Shown here piece by piece: positions 54,602-64,000 of a stretch of DNA of 64,000 nucleotides. Origin of the DNA: Ornithinimicrobium pekingense DSM 21552 (GTDB lineage: Bacteria > Actinomycetota > Actinomycetes > Actinomycetales > Dermatophilaceae); contig NZ_ATWJ01000010.1 of the NCBI RefSeq assembly GCF_000421185.1, positions 283,302-347,301 on the forward strand. Direction: 5' to 3'. A program made the translations under genes and the position numbers. Within the stretch, counting starts at the first letter, position 1. Every line of letters starts with the position of its first letter. The notes beneath the pieces were generated by a model. The model searched no databases, was not told the DNA's origin, and saw only the letters and a list, made by a program, of their open reading frames with translations.

Positions 54602-56367
54602 CCGGCCATCGTCGCACGTCGGGACAGCAGTTCCCGGGCGTGCTCGAGCGCGGCGTCCGAATCGGCGACGCCGCCCAGCATGCGCGCCAGCTCGGCCTCG
54701 CGCTCCTCCCCCTCGACGGCCACCACGCCGCTGCTGGTGACCTGTCCGTCGGTGCTCTTGCGGACCACGAGGTGCCGGTCGGCGTACGCGGCCACCTGGC
54801 CCAGGTGGGTGACGACGATGACCTGGGCGCCGCCGCGGGCCAGCCGGGCCAGCCGGGCGCCCAGGTCGAGGGCGGCGCTGCCGCCGACGCCGGCGTCGAC
54901 CTCGTCGAAGACGTAGGTCGGCACGCCGCCGTCACCGCAGACGAGCTCGAGGGCCAGCATCACCCGGGACAGCTCACCGCCGGAGGCGGCGCGGGTCACC
55001 GACCGGGCAGGGGCCCCGGGGTTGGCCGCGAGCCGGATCTCGACCTCGTCCAGCCCGTGCCGCCGCGGCGCGACCAGACGCCCGTCGGCCAGCGGGACGA
55101 CGGTCGTCGCGGCCCCGTCCGCCGCCGACGCGTCCCCGGCCGTGCGCGGCTCCACGTGCACCGACACCTGCGCGCTGCCCATCGCCAGGTGACCCAGCTC
55201 GCGGGTCACCTCCTCCCCGACCCGTGCCGCCGTCGTGCGCCGGGCCGCGGTCAACGCCTGCCCGGTCGCCCCCACCTGGTGCCGCAGCCGCTCGGTGGCC
55301 CGCTCCAGCTCGGCGAGGTCGTCCTCGGAGACGTCGATCTCGGCCAGCTCGGCCGAGAAGGAGCGCGCGAGGTCGAGCATGGCACCGGTGGTGCCGCCGT
55401 ACTTGCGCAGCAGGGTGCCCAGGTCGGCACGCCGCTGGTGCACCTCGGCGAGCCGCTGCTCGTCGACCTCGACCCCGGACCCGTAGGAGGCCAGGTCGGC
55501 GGCCAGGTCCGAGCTGAGGTAGGCGACCTCGTCCAGTCGTGCGCGCAGCGAGGCCAGCTCCTCGTCGTGGGAGGAGGCGGGTCCGAGCGCCGCCCCCGCG
55601 GCACCCAGCAACCCGGTGACGCTGGGCTGGTCCTCACCCGGGTCGTCGGCACCCACGAGCGCGTCGTGCGCGGTCAGCGCGGCGGAGCGCAGCTCCTCGG
55701 CGTGGGTCAGCCGCTCGGACTCGGCCCGCAGCAGGTCCTCCTCCCCTTCCTCGGCCTCCACCGCCGAGATCTCCTCCAGGGCACCGCGCAGCATCGCCAC
55801 CCGCAGCCCGCGCTCCGCCGAGGTGCGGGTCAGCTCCTCGAGCCGCGCGCGGGAGGTGCGCCACGCCCGGTATGCCTCGTCGTAGGCGGCCAGAGCCGTC
55901 GCCACGTCCTCGCCCCCGGCCGCGTCGAGCAGCACGCGGTGCTGGTCGGCGTCGCGCAGGCGCCACTGGTCGGCCTGCCCGTGGACCGCGACCAGATGCT
56001 CGCCCACCTCGGAGAGCACGGCCACCGGGGCGCTGCGGCCGCCCACGTGGGCGCGGGACCGCCCGCCGGCGGCCACCGAGCGGACCAGGAGGAGCCCGTC
56101 GCTGGCGTCGCCGCCGGCCTCCTCGACCCGCTGCGCGGCGGGGTGACCGGCCGGCACGTCGACCTCGCCCTCGACGACCGCCTGGCGGGTCCCCGCACGC
56201 ACCATGCCGGCGTCGGCCCGTGCGCCCAGGAGCAGTCCGAGGCCGCTGACGACCATCGTCTTGCCCGCTCCGGTCTCACCGGTGATGACGTTGAGACCCT
56301 CGGCCAGCTCCAGCTCGGCGTCCTCGATGACGCCGAGACCTTGGATGCGGATGCGGCGCAGCGTCAT
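54598..56367 (-). CDS. recN: DNA repair protein RecN
   Basis: A 589-residue SMC-like ATPase for double-strand break repair. N-terminal Walker A GETGAGKTMVVSGLGLL, two long coiled-coil arms (about 160-370) and a C-terminal signature SGGELSRVMLALELV with Walker B YVFDEVDAGVGG. The ATG overlaps the nadK stop (ATGA). Position between nadK and steA is as in mycobacteria. Confidence 0.96.
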   Translation of the reverse strand: MTLRRIRIQGLGVIEDAELELAEGLNVITGETGAGKTMVVSGLGLLLGARADAGMVRAGTRQAVVEGEVDVPAGHPAAQRVEEAGGDASDGLLLVRSVAAGGRSRAHVGGRSAPVAVLSEVGEHLVAVHGQADQWRLRDADQHRVLLDAAGGEDVATALAAYDEAYRAWRTSRARLEELTRTSAERGLRVAMLRGALEEISAVEAEEGEEDLLRAESERLTHAEELRSAALTAHDALVGADDPGEDQPSVTGLLGAAGAALGPASSHDEELASLRARLDEVAYLSSDLAADLASYGSGVEVDEQRLAEVHQRRADLGTLLRKYGGTTGAMLDLARSFSAELAEIDVSEDDLAELERATERLRHQVGATGQALTAARRTTAARVGEEVTRELGHLAMGSAQVSVHVEPRTAGDASAADGAATTVVPLADGRLVAPRRHGLDEVEIRLAANPGAPARSVTRAASGGELSRVMLALELVCGDGGVPTYVFDEVDAGVGGSAALDLGARLARLARGGAQVIVVTHLGQVAAYADRHLVVRKSTDGQVTSSGVVAVEGEEREAELARMLGGVADSDAALEHARELLSRRATMAG

Positions 56368-57326
56368 CCGGCCTCCTCGGCGGCACGGCGCGGGGCGAGC
56401 CGCGCACCGTCCGCCGGGTGGTGGGCGGGACCCCGCCAGCCGGTGACCGGGAGCGCGAACTTGGCCACGAGCCGGTCGGTGAAGGGCTCGACGGTGAAGC
56501 GCACCAGCCGCACCGGCGTCGCGGACCGTCGCACCTCGATGCGGGCGCCCGGCGGCAGCTCGACCGTGCGCCTGCCGTCGCACCACATCACCCCGTGGAC
56601 GTGCGAGTGCGGCACCACCTCGACCGCCAGCCGGGTGTCGGGGCCGAGCACGAGAGGACGGGCGAAGAGGGCGTGGGCGGAGATCGGCACCAGCAGGAGC
56701 GCCTCGACCTGGGGCCACACGACAGGCCCTCCCCCGGAGAAGGCGTAGGCGGTCGACCCGGTGGGCGTGGACATGACGACGCCGTCGCAGCCCCAGGTGG
56801 ACAGCGGCCGGCCGTCCACCTCGACGGCGACCTCGAGCATGCGCTCGCGCGCGGACTTCTCCACCGAGGCCTCGTTGAGCGCCCAGTTGGAGGCGACCAC
56901 GACGTCCTCGTGCCAGACGTCGACCTCGAGCGTCATCCGCTCCTCCACGTGGTAGCGACCCTCCACGATGCGCTCGACGACCGTCTCGATGTCGTCCCGC
57001 TCGGCCTCGGCCAGGAACCCGACCCGCCCCATGTTCACGCCGAGCAGCGGCGTGCCCGCCGGCCGTGCGATCTCCGCACCGCGCAGGATGGTGCCGTCGC
57101 CGCCGAAGACCACCACGAGCTCGCAGCCCGAGGCGTCGACGCTGGACGGGACGGGCGACTTGGGGCTGGCGACCTGGTGCGGACCGACCACCTCGTGCGT
57201 CGGCGGGACCTCGGGGACGACCTCGACCTCGATGTCGTGCGCACCGAGGCGCTCGGCGAACTCCTCGGCCAGGTCCGGGACCTCCGGGCGCGTCGGATGG
57301 GTCACGAGCATGATGCGACGGGTCAC
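56364..57326 (-). CDS. nadK: NAD kinase
   Basis: Phosphorylates NAD to NADP. The 320-residue protein has the GGDG motif in VVVFGGDGTILRGAE, the NE motif in ALNEASVEKSARERM, and STPTGSTAYAFSGGGP. GTG start overlaps the tlyA stop; AGGAGG lies four bases upstream. C-terminal tail is longer than usual and Arg/Ala rich. Confidence 0.97.
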   Translation of the reverse strand: MTRRIMLVTHPTRPEVPDLAEEFAERLGAHDIEVEVVPEVPPTHEVVGPHQVASPKSPVPSSVDASGCELVVVFGGDGTILRGAEIARPAGTPLLGVNMGRVGFLAEAERDDIETVVERIVEGRYHVEERMTLEVDVWHEDVVVASNWALNEASVEKSARERMLEVAVEVDGRPLSTWGCDGVVMSTPTGSTAYAFSGGGPVVWPQVEALLLVPISAHALFARPLVLGPDTRLAVEVVPHSHVHGVMWCDGRRTVELPPGARIEVRRSATPVRLVRFTVEPFTDRLVAKFALPVTGWRGPAHHPADGARLAPRRAAEEAG

Positions 57327-58171
57327 CGGTCCTCCTCCTGGCTCAGGTCGTGGCACCGCAGCGCCAGCTCCTCGGGTGCGAGGCCCCAGCCAATCATGCC
57401 GGGCCGAACGGGCCGCAGCCACAGCAGGTACTCCACGTTGCCGGTCTCCCCCGTCACCGGTGAGCGCTCGAGCCCGAGGACCGCCAGGCCGTGGTCCCGG
57501 GCCGTTGCGACGACGACGCCGAGGGCCTGCTCGCGCGAGGCGGCAGAGCGCACGACGCCGTCAGCGGCCAGGCCGGCCCGCCCGACCTCGAACTGCGGCT
57601 TGACCAGCAGGACGACCTCGGCGTCCTCCTCGAGGAGCGCCGGCAGGACCGGGACGACGTGCCGCAGGGAGATGAAGGAGACGTCGCAGACGACGACGCC
57701 GACCCGTCCACCGACGGAGGCTGTGTCCACCTCCCGCACGTTGGTCCCGGAGAGCTCGGTGACGCGGGCGTCGGTCGAGATGCTGGGGTCCAGCTGACCG
57801 TGGCCGACGTCGAGGGCGACCGCGTGGACGGCCCCGTGCTCGAGGAGGACCTGCGTGAACCCGCCGGTGGAGGCGCCGACGTCCAGGCACCGTCGACCCT
57901 CGACCTGCAGGCCCATCGGCCGCCACGTGACCAGGGCGTGGTGCAGCTTGACCGCGCCGCGCCCCACCCATCCCCGGGTGATCCACGCGGACGCGGAGCC
58001 CTCGTCCGCGGGGGTGACGACGATGTCCTGGCCCTCGCCGACGCGGGAGGAGGACCTGGTGGTCATCGTGCCGTCGAGCAGCACCCGGCCGTCGCGGACG
58101 AGGGCCTGCGCCTGCGTGCGCGACCTGGCGAGCCCGCGGGCCACCATCGCCGCGTCCAGGCGCGCCGTCAC
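57323..58171 (-). CDS. tlyA: TlyA family rRNA 2'-O-methyltransferase
   Basis: Methylates cytidines of 16S and 23S rRNA at ribose 2'-OH; loss gives capreomycin resistance in mycobacteria. The 282-residue protein has an N-terminal S4 RNA-binding domain (ARGLARSRTQAQALVRDGRVLLDG, cited as ARGLARSRTQAQALV), then an FtsJ-type methyltransferase with CLDVGASTGGFTQVLLEHGA and LLVKPQFEVGR. Old label: hemolysin A. Overlaps the small upstream gene by ATGA. Confidence 0.95.
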   Translation of the reverse strand: MTARLDAAMVARGLARSRTQAQALVRDGRVLLDGTMTTRSSSRVGEGQDIVVTPADEGSASAWITRGWVGRGAVKLHHALVTWRPMGLQVEGRRCLDVGASTGGFTQVLLEHGAVHAVALDVGHGQLDPSISTDARVTELSGTNVREVDTASVGGRVGVVVCDVSFISLRHVVPVLPALLEEDAEVVLLVKPQFEVGRAGLAADGVVRSAASREQALGVVVATARDHGLAVLGLERSPVTGETGNVEYLLWLRPVRPGMIGWGLAPEELALRCHDLSQEEDR

Positions 58172-58386
58172 TGTCGCGGACCGGGACGGGCCTCTCCCGG
58201 CGGCACGGGTGGCGTCGGTGGCCCGGTCAGGCGGGCCTGCAGGGCGCGGTGGGCCGCGGCCGCGGCCTCCGCCTCGGCCTGCGGGCCCTCACCGAGCGCG
58301 CGGTCGAAGGCCGCCAGGGCGTCGTCGACGGCACGGTCCCCTGTCACCGGGCGCGCGAGGTCGAGGTCAGGGTCGAGGTCGTCCAT
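58168..58386 (-). CDS. Small conserved-position hypothetical protein
   Basis: A 72-residue protein starting MDDLDPDLDLARPVTGD. It has an acidic head, a predicted helix (about residues 20-52, rich in Ala, Glu and Gln) and a Pro-rich basic end. ATGA overlaps link it to the HAD gene before and tlyA after. Mycobacteria have a small unknown ORF, Rv1693, at exactly this site, so the position is conserved even if sequence similarity is weak. Function unknown. Confidence 0.8.
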   Translation of the reverse strand: MDDLDPDLDLARPVTGDRAVDDALAAFDRALGEGPQAEAEAAAAAHRALQARLTGPPTPPVPPGEARPGPRQ

Positions 58387-59228
58387 CAGTCGCTCCACAG
58401 GAACCGCAGGTCGGGGATGGTCGCGGCGACGTGGTCAGGGCGCAGCTCACGCGGCGCGTCCTCGGCCTCGGCGCGGGAGGACACCCCGGTCAGGACCAGC
58501 GCGCTGCGCAGGCCGACGGCCGCCGCCCCGGCGATGTCGGTGTCCAGCCGGTCGCCCAGCATGAGGCACTCCTCGAGGTCCAGACCCAGACGCTCCACCG
58601 CGATCCGGTATGCCGGCGCGTGCGGCTTGCCCACCACCTCGGGCAGCGTTCCGGTCGCATGGGCCACCGCGGCCACGAGGGACCCGTTGCCCATGGCGAG
58701 CCCGCGCTCGGTCGGCAGCGTGGCGTCGTCGTTGGTGGCCACCCACGCCGCCCCGGAGCGTATGGCGTAGACGGCCTCGGTGAGATCGGTGACACCCACC
58801 TGCGGTCCGTAGCCCTGCACCACGGCGGTCACCGCCAGCGGGTCGCCCGACCTCGCTCGTTCGCGGACGTCGGCCGGCGATGCCCACGGCAGACCCACCT
58901 GGTCGAGCGCGGCCCCCACGCCGACGCCACCCACCGCGAGCACGGTCGCACCACCGTCCAGGCTCAGCTCCCCGCGGTCTCGCCGGCCCGACAGCACCTC
59001 CGCCGCGACCTGCGAGGCGTTGAGCACCTCGCCCGCCTCGACCGGCACGCCGAGCCGGGAGATGTGCGCGGCCACGTCCTCGGGAGGGCGGGAGGCGTTG
59101 TTGGTCATGAACAGCAGGCGCACCCCCGCCGCCCGCGCGTCCAGCAGTCCCTCGACGGCGCCCTCGCAGGCCTGGTCGCCGCGGTAGACGACGCCGTCGA
59201 GATCGCAGAGGATGCCCCGCAGCGTCAC
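58386..59228 (-). CDS. HAD-IIA family phosphatase
   Basis: A 280-residue haloacid dehalogenase-type hydrolase. Motif I is CDLDGVVYRGD with the nucleophile Asp; motif II FMTNNAS; motif III Lys in VVGKPHAPAY; motif IV LMLGDRLDTDIAGA. The cap domain is of the IIA type. Its counterpart Rv1692 is described as a glycerol-3-phosphate phosphatase; the substrate here is inferred by position. It overlaps the TPR gene by ATGA. Confidence 0.92.
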   Translation of the reverse strand: MTLRGILCDLDGVVYRGDQACEGAVEGLLDARAAGVRLLFMTNNASRPPEDVAAHISRLGVPVEAGEVLNASQVAAEVLSGRRDRGELSLDGGATVLAVGGVGVGAALDQVGLPWASPADVRERARSGDPLAVTAVVQGYGPQVGVTDLTEAVYAIRSGAAWVATNDDATLPTERGLAMGNGSLVAAVAHATGTLPEVVGKPHAPAYRIAVERLGLDLEECLMLGDRLDTDIAGAAAVGLRSALVLTGVSSRAEAEDAPRELRPDHVAATIPDLRFLWSD

Positions 59229-60274
59229 CGCCCGGGGGTCCCGTCCACGGAGGAGGACTCACCGGCGTCCTCGTCGTCCGGCCCCTCACCCAGGTCGATG
59301 AGCTCAGGCTCCTCGTCGGCCCCCAGGAGCTCGGCCGCGTCCGTCTCCCCGAGGGAGTCCGCCTCGGCGGCGAGGCGGTACCACTCCTGCGCCTCTGCCG
59401 TCCTCCCGTCCGCCTCGAGCGCCGCGGCGTAGGCGTAGCGAAGACGGGCCGCCCACGGCGCCTGCGGGCTGCCCGCCCGGGCCAGGTCACGCAGGTGCTG
59501 CACCGCCGCAGCGGTCTGGCCCAGGTCTACGCGCGCGCCAGAGACCACGATCGCCATCTCCACGCGTTCGGCAGGCGCCAGCCGGGTGGCCTCCGGGCTC
59601 GAGGCGAGGTCGAGCGCCCGCTCGGGCCGTCCCAGTCCCCGCTCGGCGTCAGCCATGAGTGGCAGGAGGTGATCGAGGCCGGACAGCCGGCGCGCCGTGC
59701 GGAACTCGGCCAGCGCCTTCGTCCACTCACCTCGCCGGTAGTGCACGACGCCCAGCGTCTCCCGCACCCCCGCGACCCGCCCGGCACGCTTGGCCGCAGC
59801 CTGGGCGTGCGCCAGCGCGGTGTCGAAGTCCTCCTCGTCCAGCGCCCGACCGACAGCGACCAGGTGCCGGGCCGTCCCCTCGGCGTTGTCCTTGCTGAGC
59901 GTCAGCAGCTCCGCACGGAGCACCTTGTCGAGCTGGCGCGCCTCGATGTCCTCGGGGATCTCCGGCTCGCGGGTCCGGGCCGGGCGGTCCTCGCGTCCTC
60001 GGTAACCCCCGGCGGTCCGGTCGTCTCGTCCCCGGTACCCGCCCTCACGATCGTCCCGTCCTCGGTACCCGCCCTGACGGTCGTCCCGTCCTCGGTACCC
60101 CCCCTGACGGTCGTCCCGGCCCCGAGAGCCACCCGCCCCACGGTCCTCCCGTGGCCGGTCGTCGCGGCGGGCCCGGTCGTCGCGGCCGCGGCCGGGTCCA
60201 CGACCGGTGCGGTCGTCGCGCCCACCCCCACGGGGACGCTCGCCGTCACGACGCTCACGACGGTCATCGCTCAC
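59225..60274 (-). CDS. TPR-type protein with a repetitive Arg/Asp/Gly-rich N-terminus
   Basis: A 349-residue protein. The first 100 residues are disordered, Arg/Asp/Gly rich, and contain five near-identical decapeptides. From about residue 110 to 310 come TPR-like helical pairs (LDKVLRAELLTLSKDNAE, ALAEFRTARRLSGLDHLLPLMADAERGLG cited as ALAEFRTARRLSG). The end is acidic. GTG start at 60274, nine bases after AGGAAGG. Position matches Rv1691 of M. tuberculosis. Such basic tails often contact RNA; it directly follows the rRNA operon. Function unknown. Confidence 0.85.
   Translation of the reverse strand: MSDDRRERRDGERPRGGGRDDRTGRGPGRGRDDRARRDDRPREDRGAGGSRGRDDRQGGYRGRDDRQGGYRGRDDREGGYRGRDDRTAGGYRGREDRPARTREPEIPEDIEARQLDKVLRAELLTLSKDNAEGTARHLVAVGRALDEEDFDTALAHAQAAAKRAGRVAGVRETLGVVHYRRGEWTKALAEFRTARRLSGLDHLLPLMADAERGLGRPERALDLASSPEATRLAPAERVEMAIVVSGARVDLGQTAAAVQHLRDLARAGSPQAPWAARLRYAYAAALEADGRTAEAQEWYRLAAEADSLGETDAAELLGADEEPELIDLGEGPDDEDAGESSSVDGTPGR
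59984..60133 (-). repeat. Five 30-nt tandem repeats encoding GGYRGRDDRQ-type units
   Basis: The units read GGSRGRDDRQ, GGYRGRDDRQ, GGYRGRDDRE, GGYRGRDDR(TA) and GGYRGREDRP. Period is 30 nt (one unit 33 nt). Copy number may vary between strains through slippage. Confidence 0.85.
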
Positions 60275-60320
60275 GAGACACAACCTTCCTCGACACTGCT
60301 CGGGGTCCAGACATGCGAAT

Positions 60321-60356
60321 GGGCCCCGACCGACACCGTGGTGTCGATCAGGGCCC
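60321..60356 (-). terminator. rRNA operon terminator
   Basis: A 17-bp hairpin (two G-U pairs) with a 2-3 nt loop, arms GGGCCCTGATCGACACC and GGTGTCGGTCGGGGCCC, lies 15 nt after 5S rRNA. Only ATT follows, no real T-run. The TPR gene starts 47 nt later, so some read-through into the downstream operon is possible. Confidence 0.75.
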
Positions 60357-60370
60357 ACTCTAGAAGTTGA

Positions 60371-60489
60371 GTCCGGCGGTGTCCTACTCTCCCACACCGT
60401 CTCCAGTGCAGTACCATCGGCGCTGTCAGGCTTAGCTTCCGGGTTCGGAATGTGACCGGGCGTTTCCCTGACGCTATGACCGCCGTAAC
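60371..60489 (-). rRNA. rrf: 5S ribosomal RNA
   Basis: About 119 nt. The transcript begins GTTACGGCGGTCATAGCG and contains the conserved ACCCGGAAGCTAAG and GATGGTACTGCA blocks, ending GGACACCGCCGGAC. The two ends pair. It is the last gene of the rRNA operon, 91 nt after 23S. Ends are good to a few bases. Confidence 0.95.
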
Positions 60490-60555
60490 ACTATCGAGTT
60501 CTTCGAACCATCCCGGGCCCACGCCTGGTGGGGGGTGTTCGTATCTCGAGAGACC

Positions 60556-60579
60556 GTACAGTGGACGCGTAACATCTTT

Positions 60580-60589
<10 letters not shown>
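60556..60589 (-). promoter_or_regulatory. Right arm of the 23S rRNA processing stem
   Basis: Nearly complementary to 63703-63736 (shared block GTACAGTGGACGCG). Together they flank 23S rRNA and would form the double-stranded stem cut by RNase III during maturation. Confidence 0.75.
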
Positions 60590-63702
<3,113 letters not shown>

Positions 63703-63709
<7 letters not shown>

Positions 63710-63736
63710 CCACAAAGATGCTCGCGTCCACTGTAC
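63703..63736 (-). promoter_or_regulatory. Left arm of the 23S rRNA processing stem
   Basis: Pairs with 60556-60589. The transcript just before it reads TGTTGAGAACTGTACAGTGG, a stretch common in actinobacterial 16S-23S spacers. Confidence 0.75.
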
Positions 63737-64000
63737 AGTTCTCAACATACGACCAGGCCCACCCCGGAAACACTCGCCCACCAGCACACACCCACCACCT
63801 CCCCCTCACAGAGAAGACAGCAGCTGCGGGTCTGGACGAACCCGGGGCCCCGGACAACCAAGGAAACCCAGCACCTCCCACACACCATGCCTCAACGGCA
63901 CAGCCCGTGACAGGGCCCGATCCCTCAGGACCCAACAACGTGTCAGCACCACACCCACCACGCACCACCCAGCTTTCCCCACCCCGAAGGGCCGTACTCA
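63737..64000 (-). other. 16S-23S internal transcribed spacer (partial)
   Basis: GT-rich in the transcript. No tRNA gene is visible in these 264 nt. The 16S rRNA lies beyond the right edge. The piece CCCGGGGCC around 63850 can form local hairpins, otherwise nothing was recognised. Confidence 0.8.

Noticed and set aside
63737..64000. tRNA-Ile or tRNA-Ala in the 16S-23S spacer
   Set aside because: No cloverleaf, no GGTTCRAATCC-type T loop on either strand in the visible spacer.

Overview
The window is very GC-rich chromosomal DNA. Gene content and order point to a Gram-positive actinobacterium of the Micrococcales, probably Intrasporangiaceae or Ornithinimicrobiaceae; the family call is inference. 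Supporting signs are an mIHF gene next to gmk and rpoZ, a PriA without helicase motifs, the steA/steB cell-separation pair, the TPR-HAD-small ORF-tlyA-nadK-recN order also seen around Mycobacterium tuberculosis Rv1691-Rv1699, and a 23S rRNA of about 3.1 kb. Nearly all genes lie on the minus strand with 1-4 nt ATGA/GTGA overlaps, so they form long operons. I saw no phage, insertion sequence or CRISPR array.

Layout, left to right. 1-9.7 kb: the end of a FUSC-type membrane protein (+), a PH-domain protein, pnuC, rpe, rsmB, fmt and an oligopeptide ABC transporter (fused ATPases, two permeases). 9.9-11.8 kb: its lipoprotein receptor, separated from the permeases by a strong hairpin. 12-17.9 kb: priA, metK, coaBC, rpoZ, gmk, mihF. 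18-28.1 kb: a complete pyr operon, pyrR-pyrB-pyrC-carA-carB-pyrK-like-pyrD-like-pyrF, preceded by a PyrR RNA-binding motif. 28.2-29.9 kb: a SulP transporter (+). 29.9-40 kb: nusB, efp, aroB, aroK, aroC, a prepilin peptidase, aroE, mltG, ruvX, alaS. 40.1-46.3 kb: rarA, a two-helix membrane protein with a repeat-rich upstream region (+), a GNAT enzyme (+), aspS with a T-box leader, and a four-helix membrane protein (+). 46.4-60.3 kb: NUDIX, pyrG, glycosyltransferase, MurJ, a PNPT sugar-phosphate transferase, steB, steA, recN, nadK, tlyA, a small ORF, a HAD phosphatase and a repeat-containing TPR protein. 60.3-64 kb: the 3' half of an rRNA operon (16S-23S spacer, 23S, 5S, terminator).

The genes serve core metabolism: UMP synthesis and its conversion to CTP, the shikimate pathway, translation (fmt, efp, alaS, aspS, rsmB, tlyA, nusB), and cell wall growth and separation (mltG, murJ, PNPT, steAB). 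The most notable signals are regulatory or structural. They are a probable aspartate-specific translational T-box before aspS, an in-frame palindromic insertion in carB, a pyrD/pyrK pair that has lost expected catalytic or flavin motifs, a gmk frame with no canonical start codon, and an over-represented octamer GGTATGCC found in both orientations and all reading phases.
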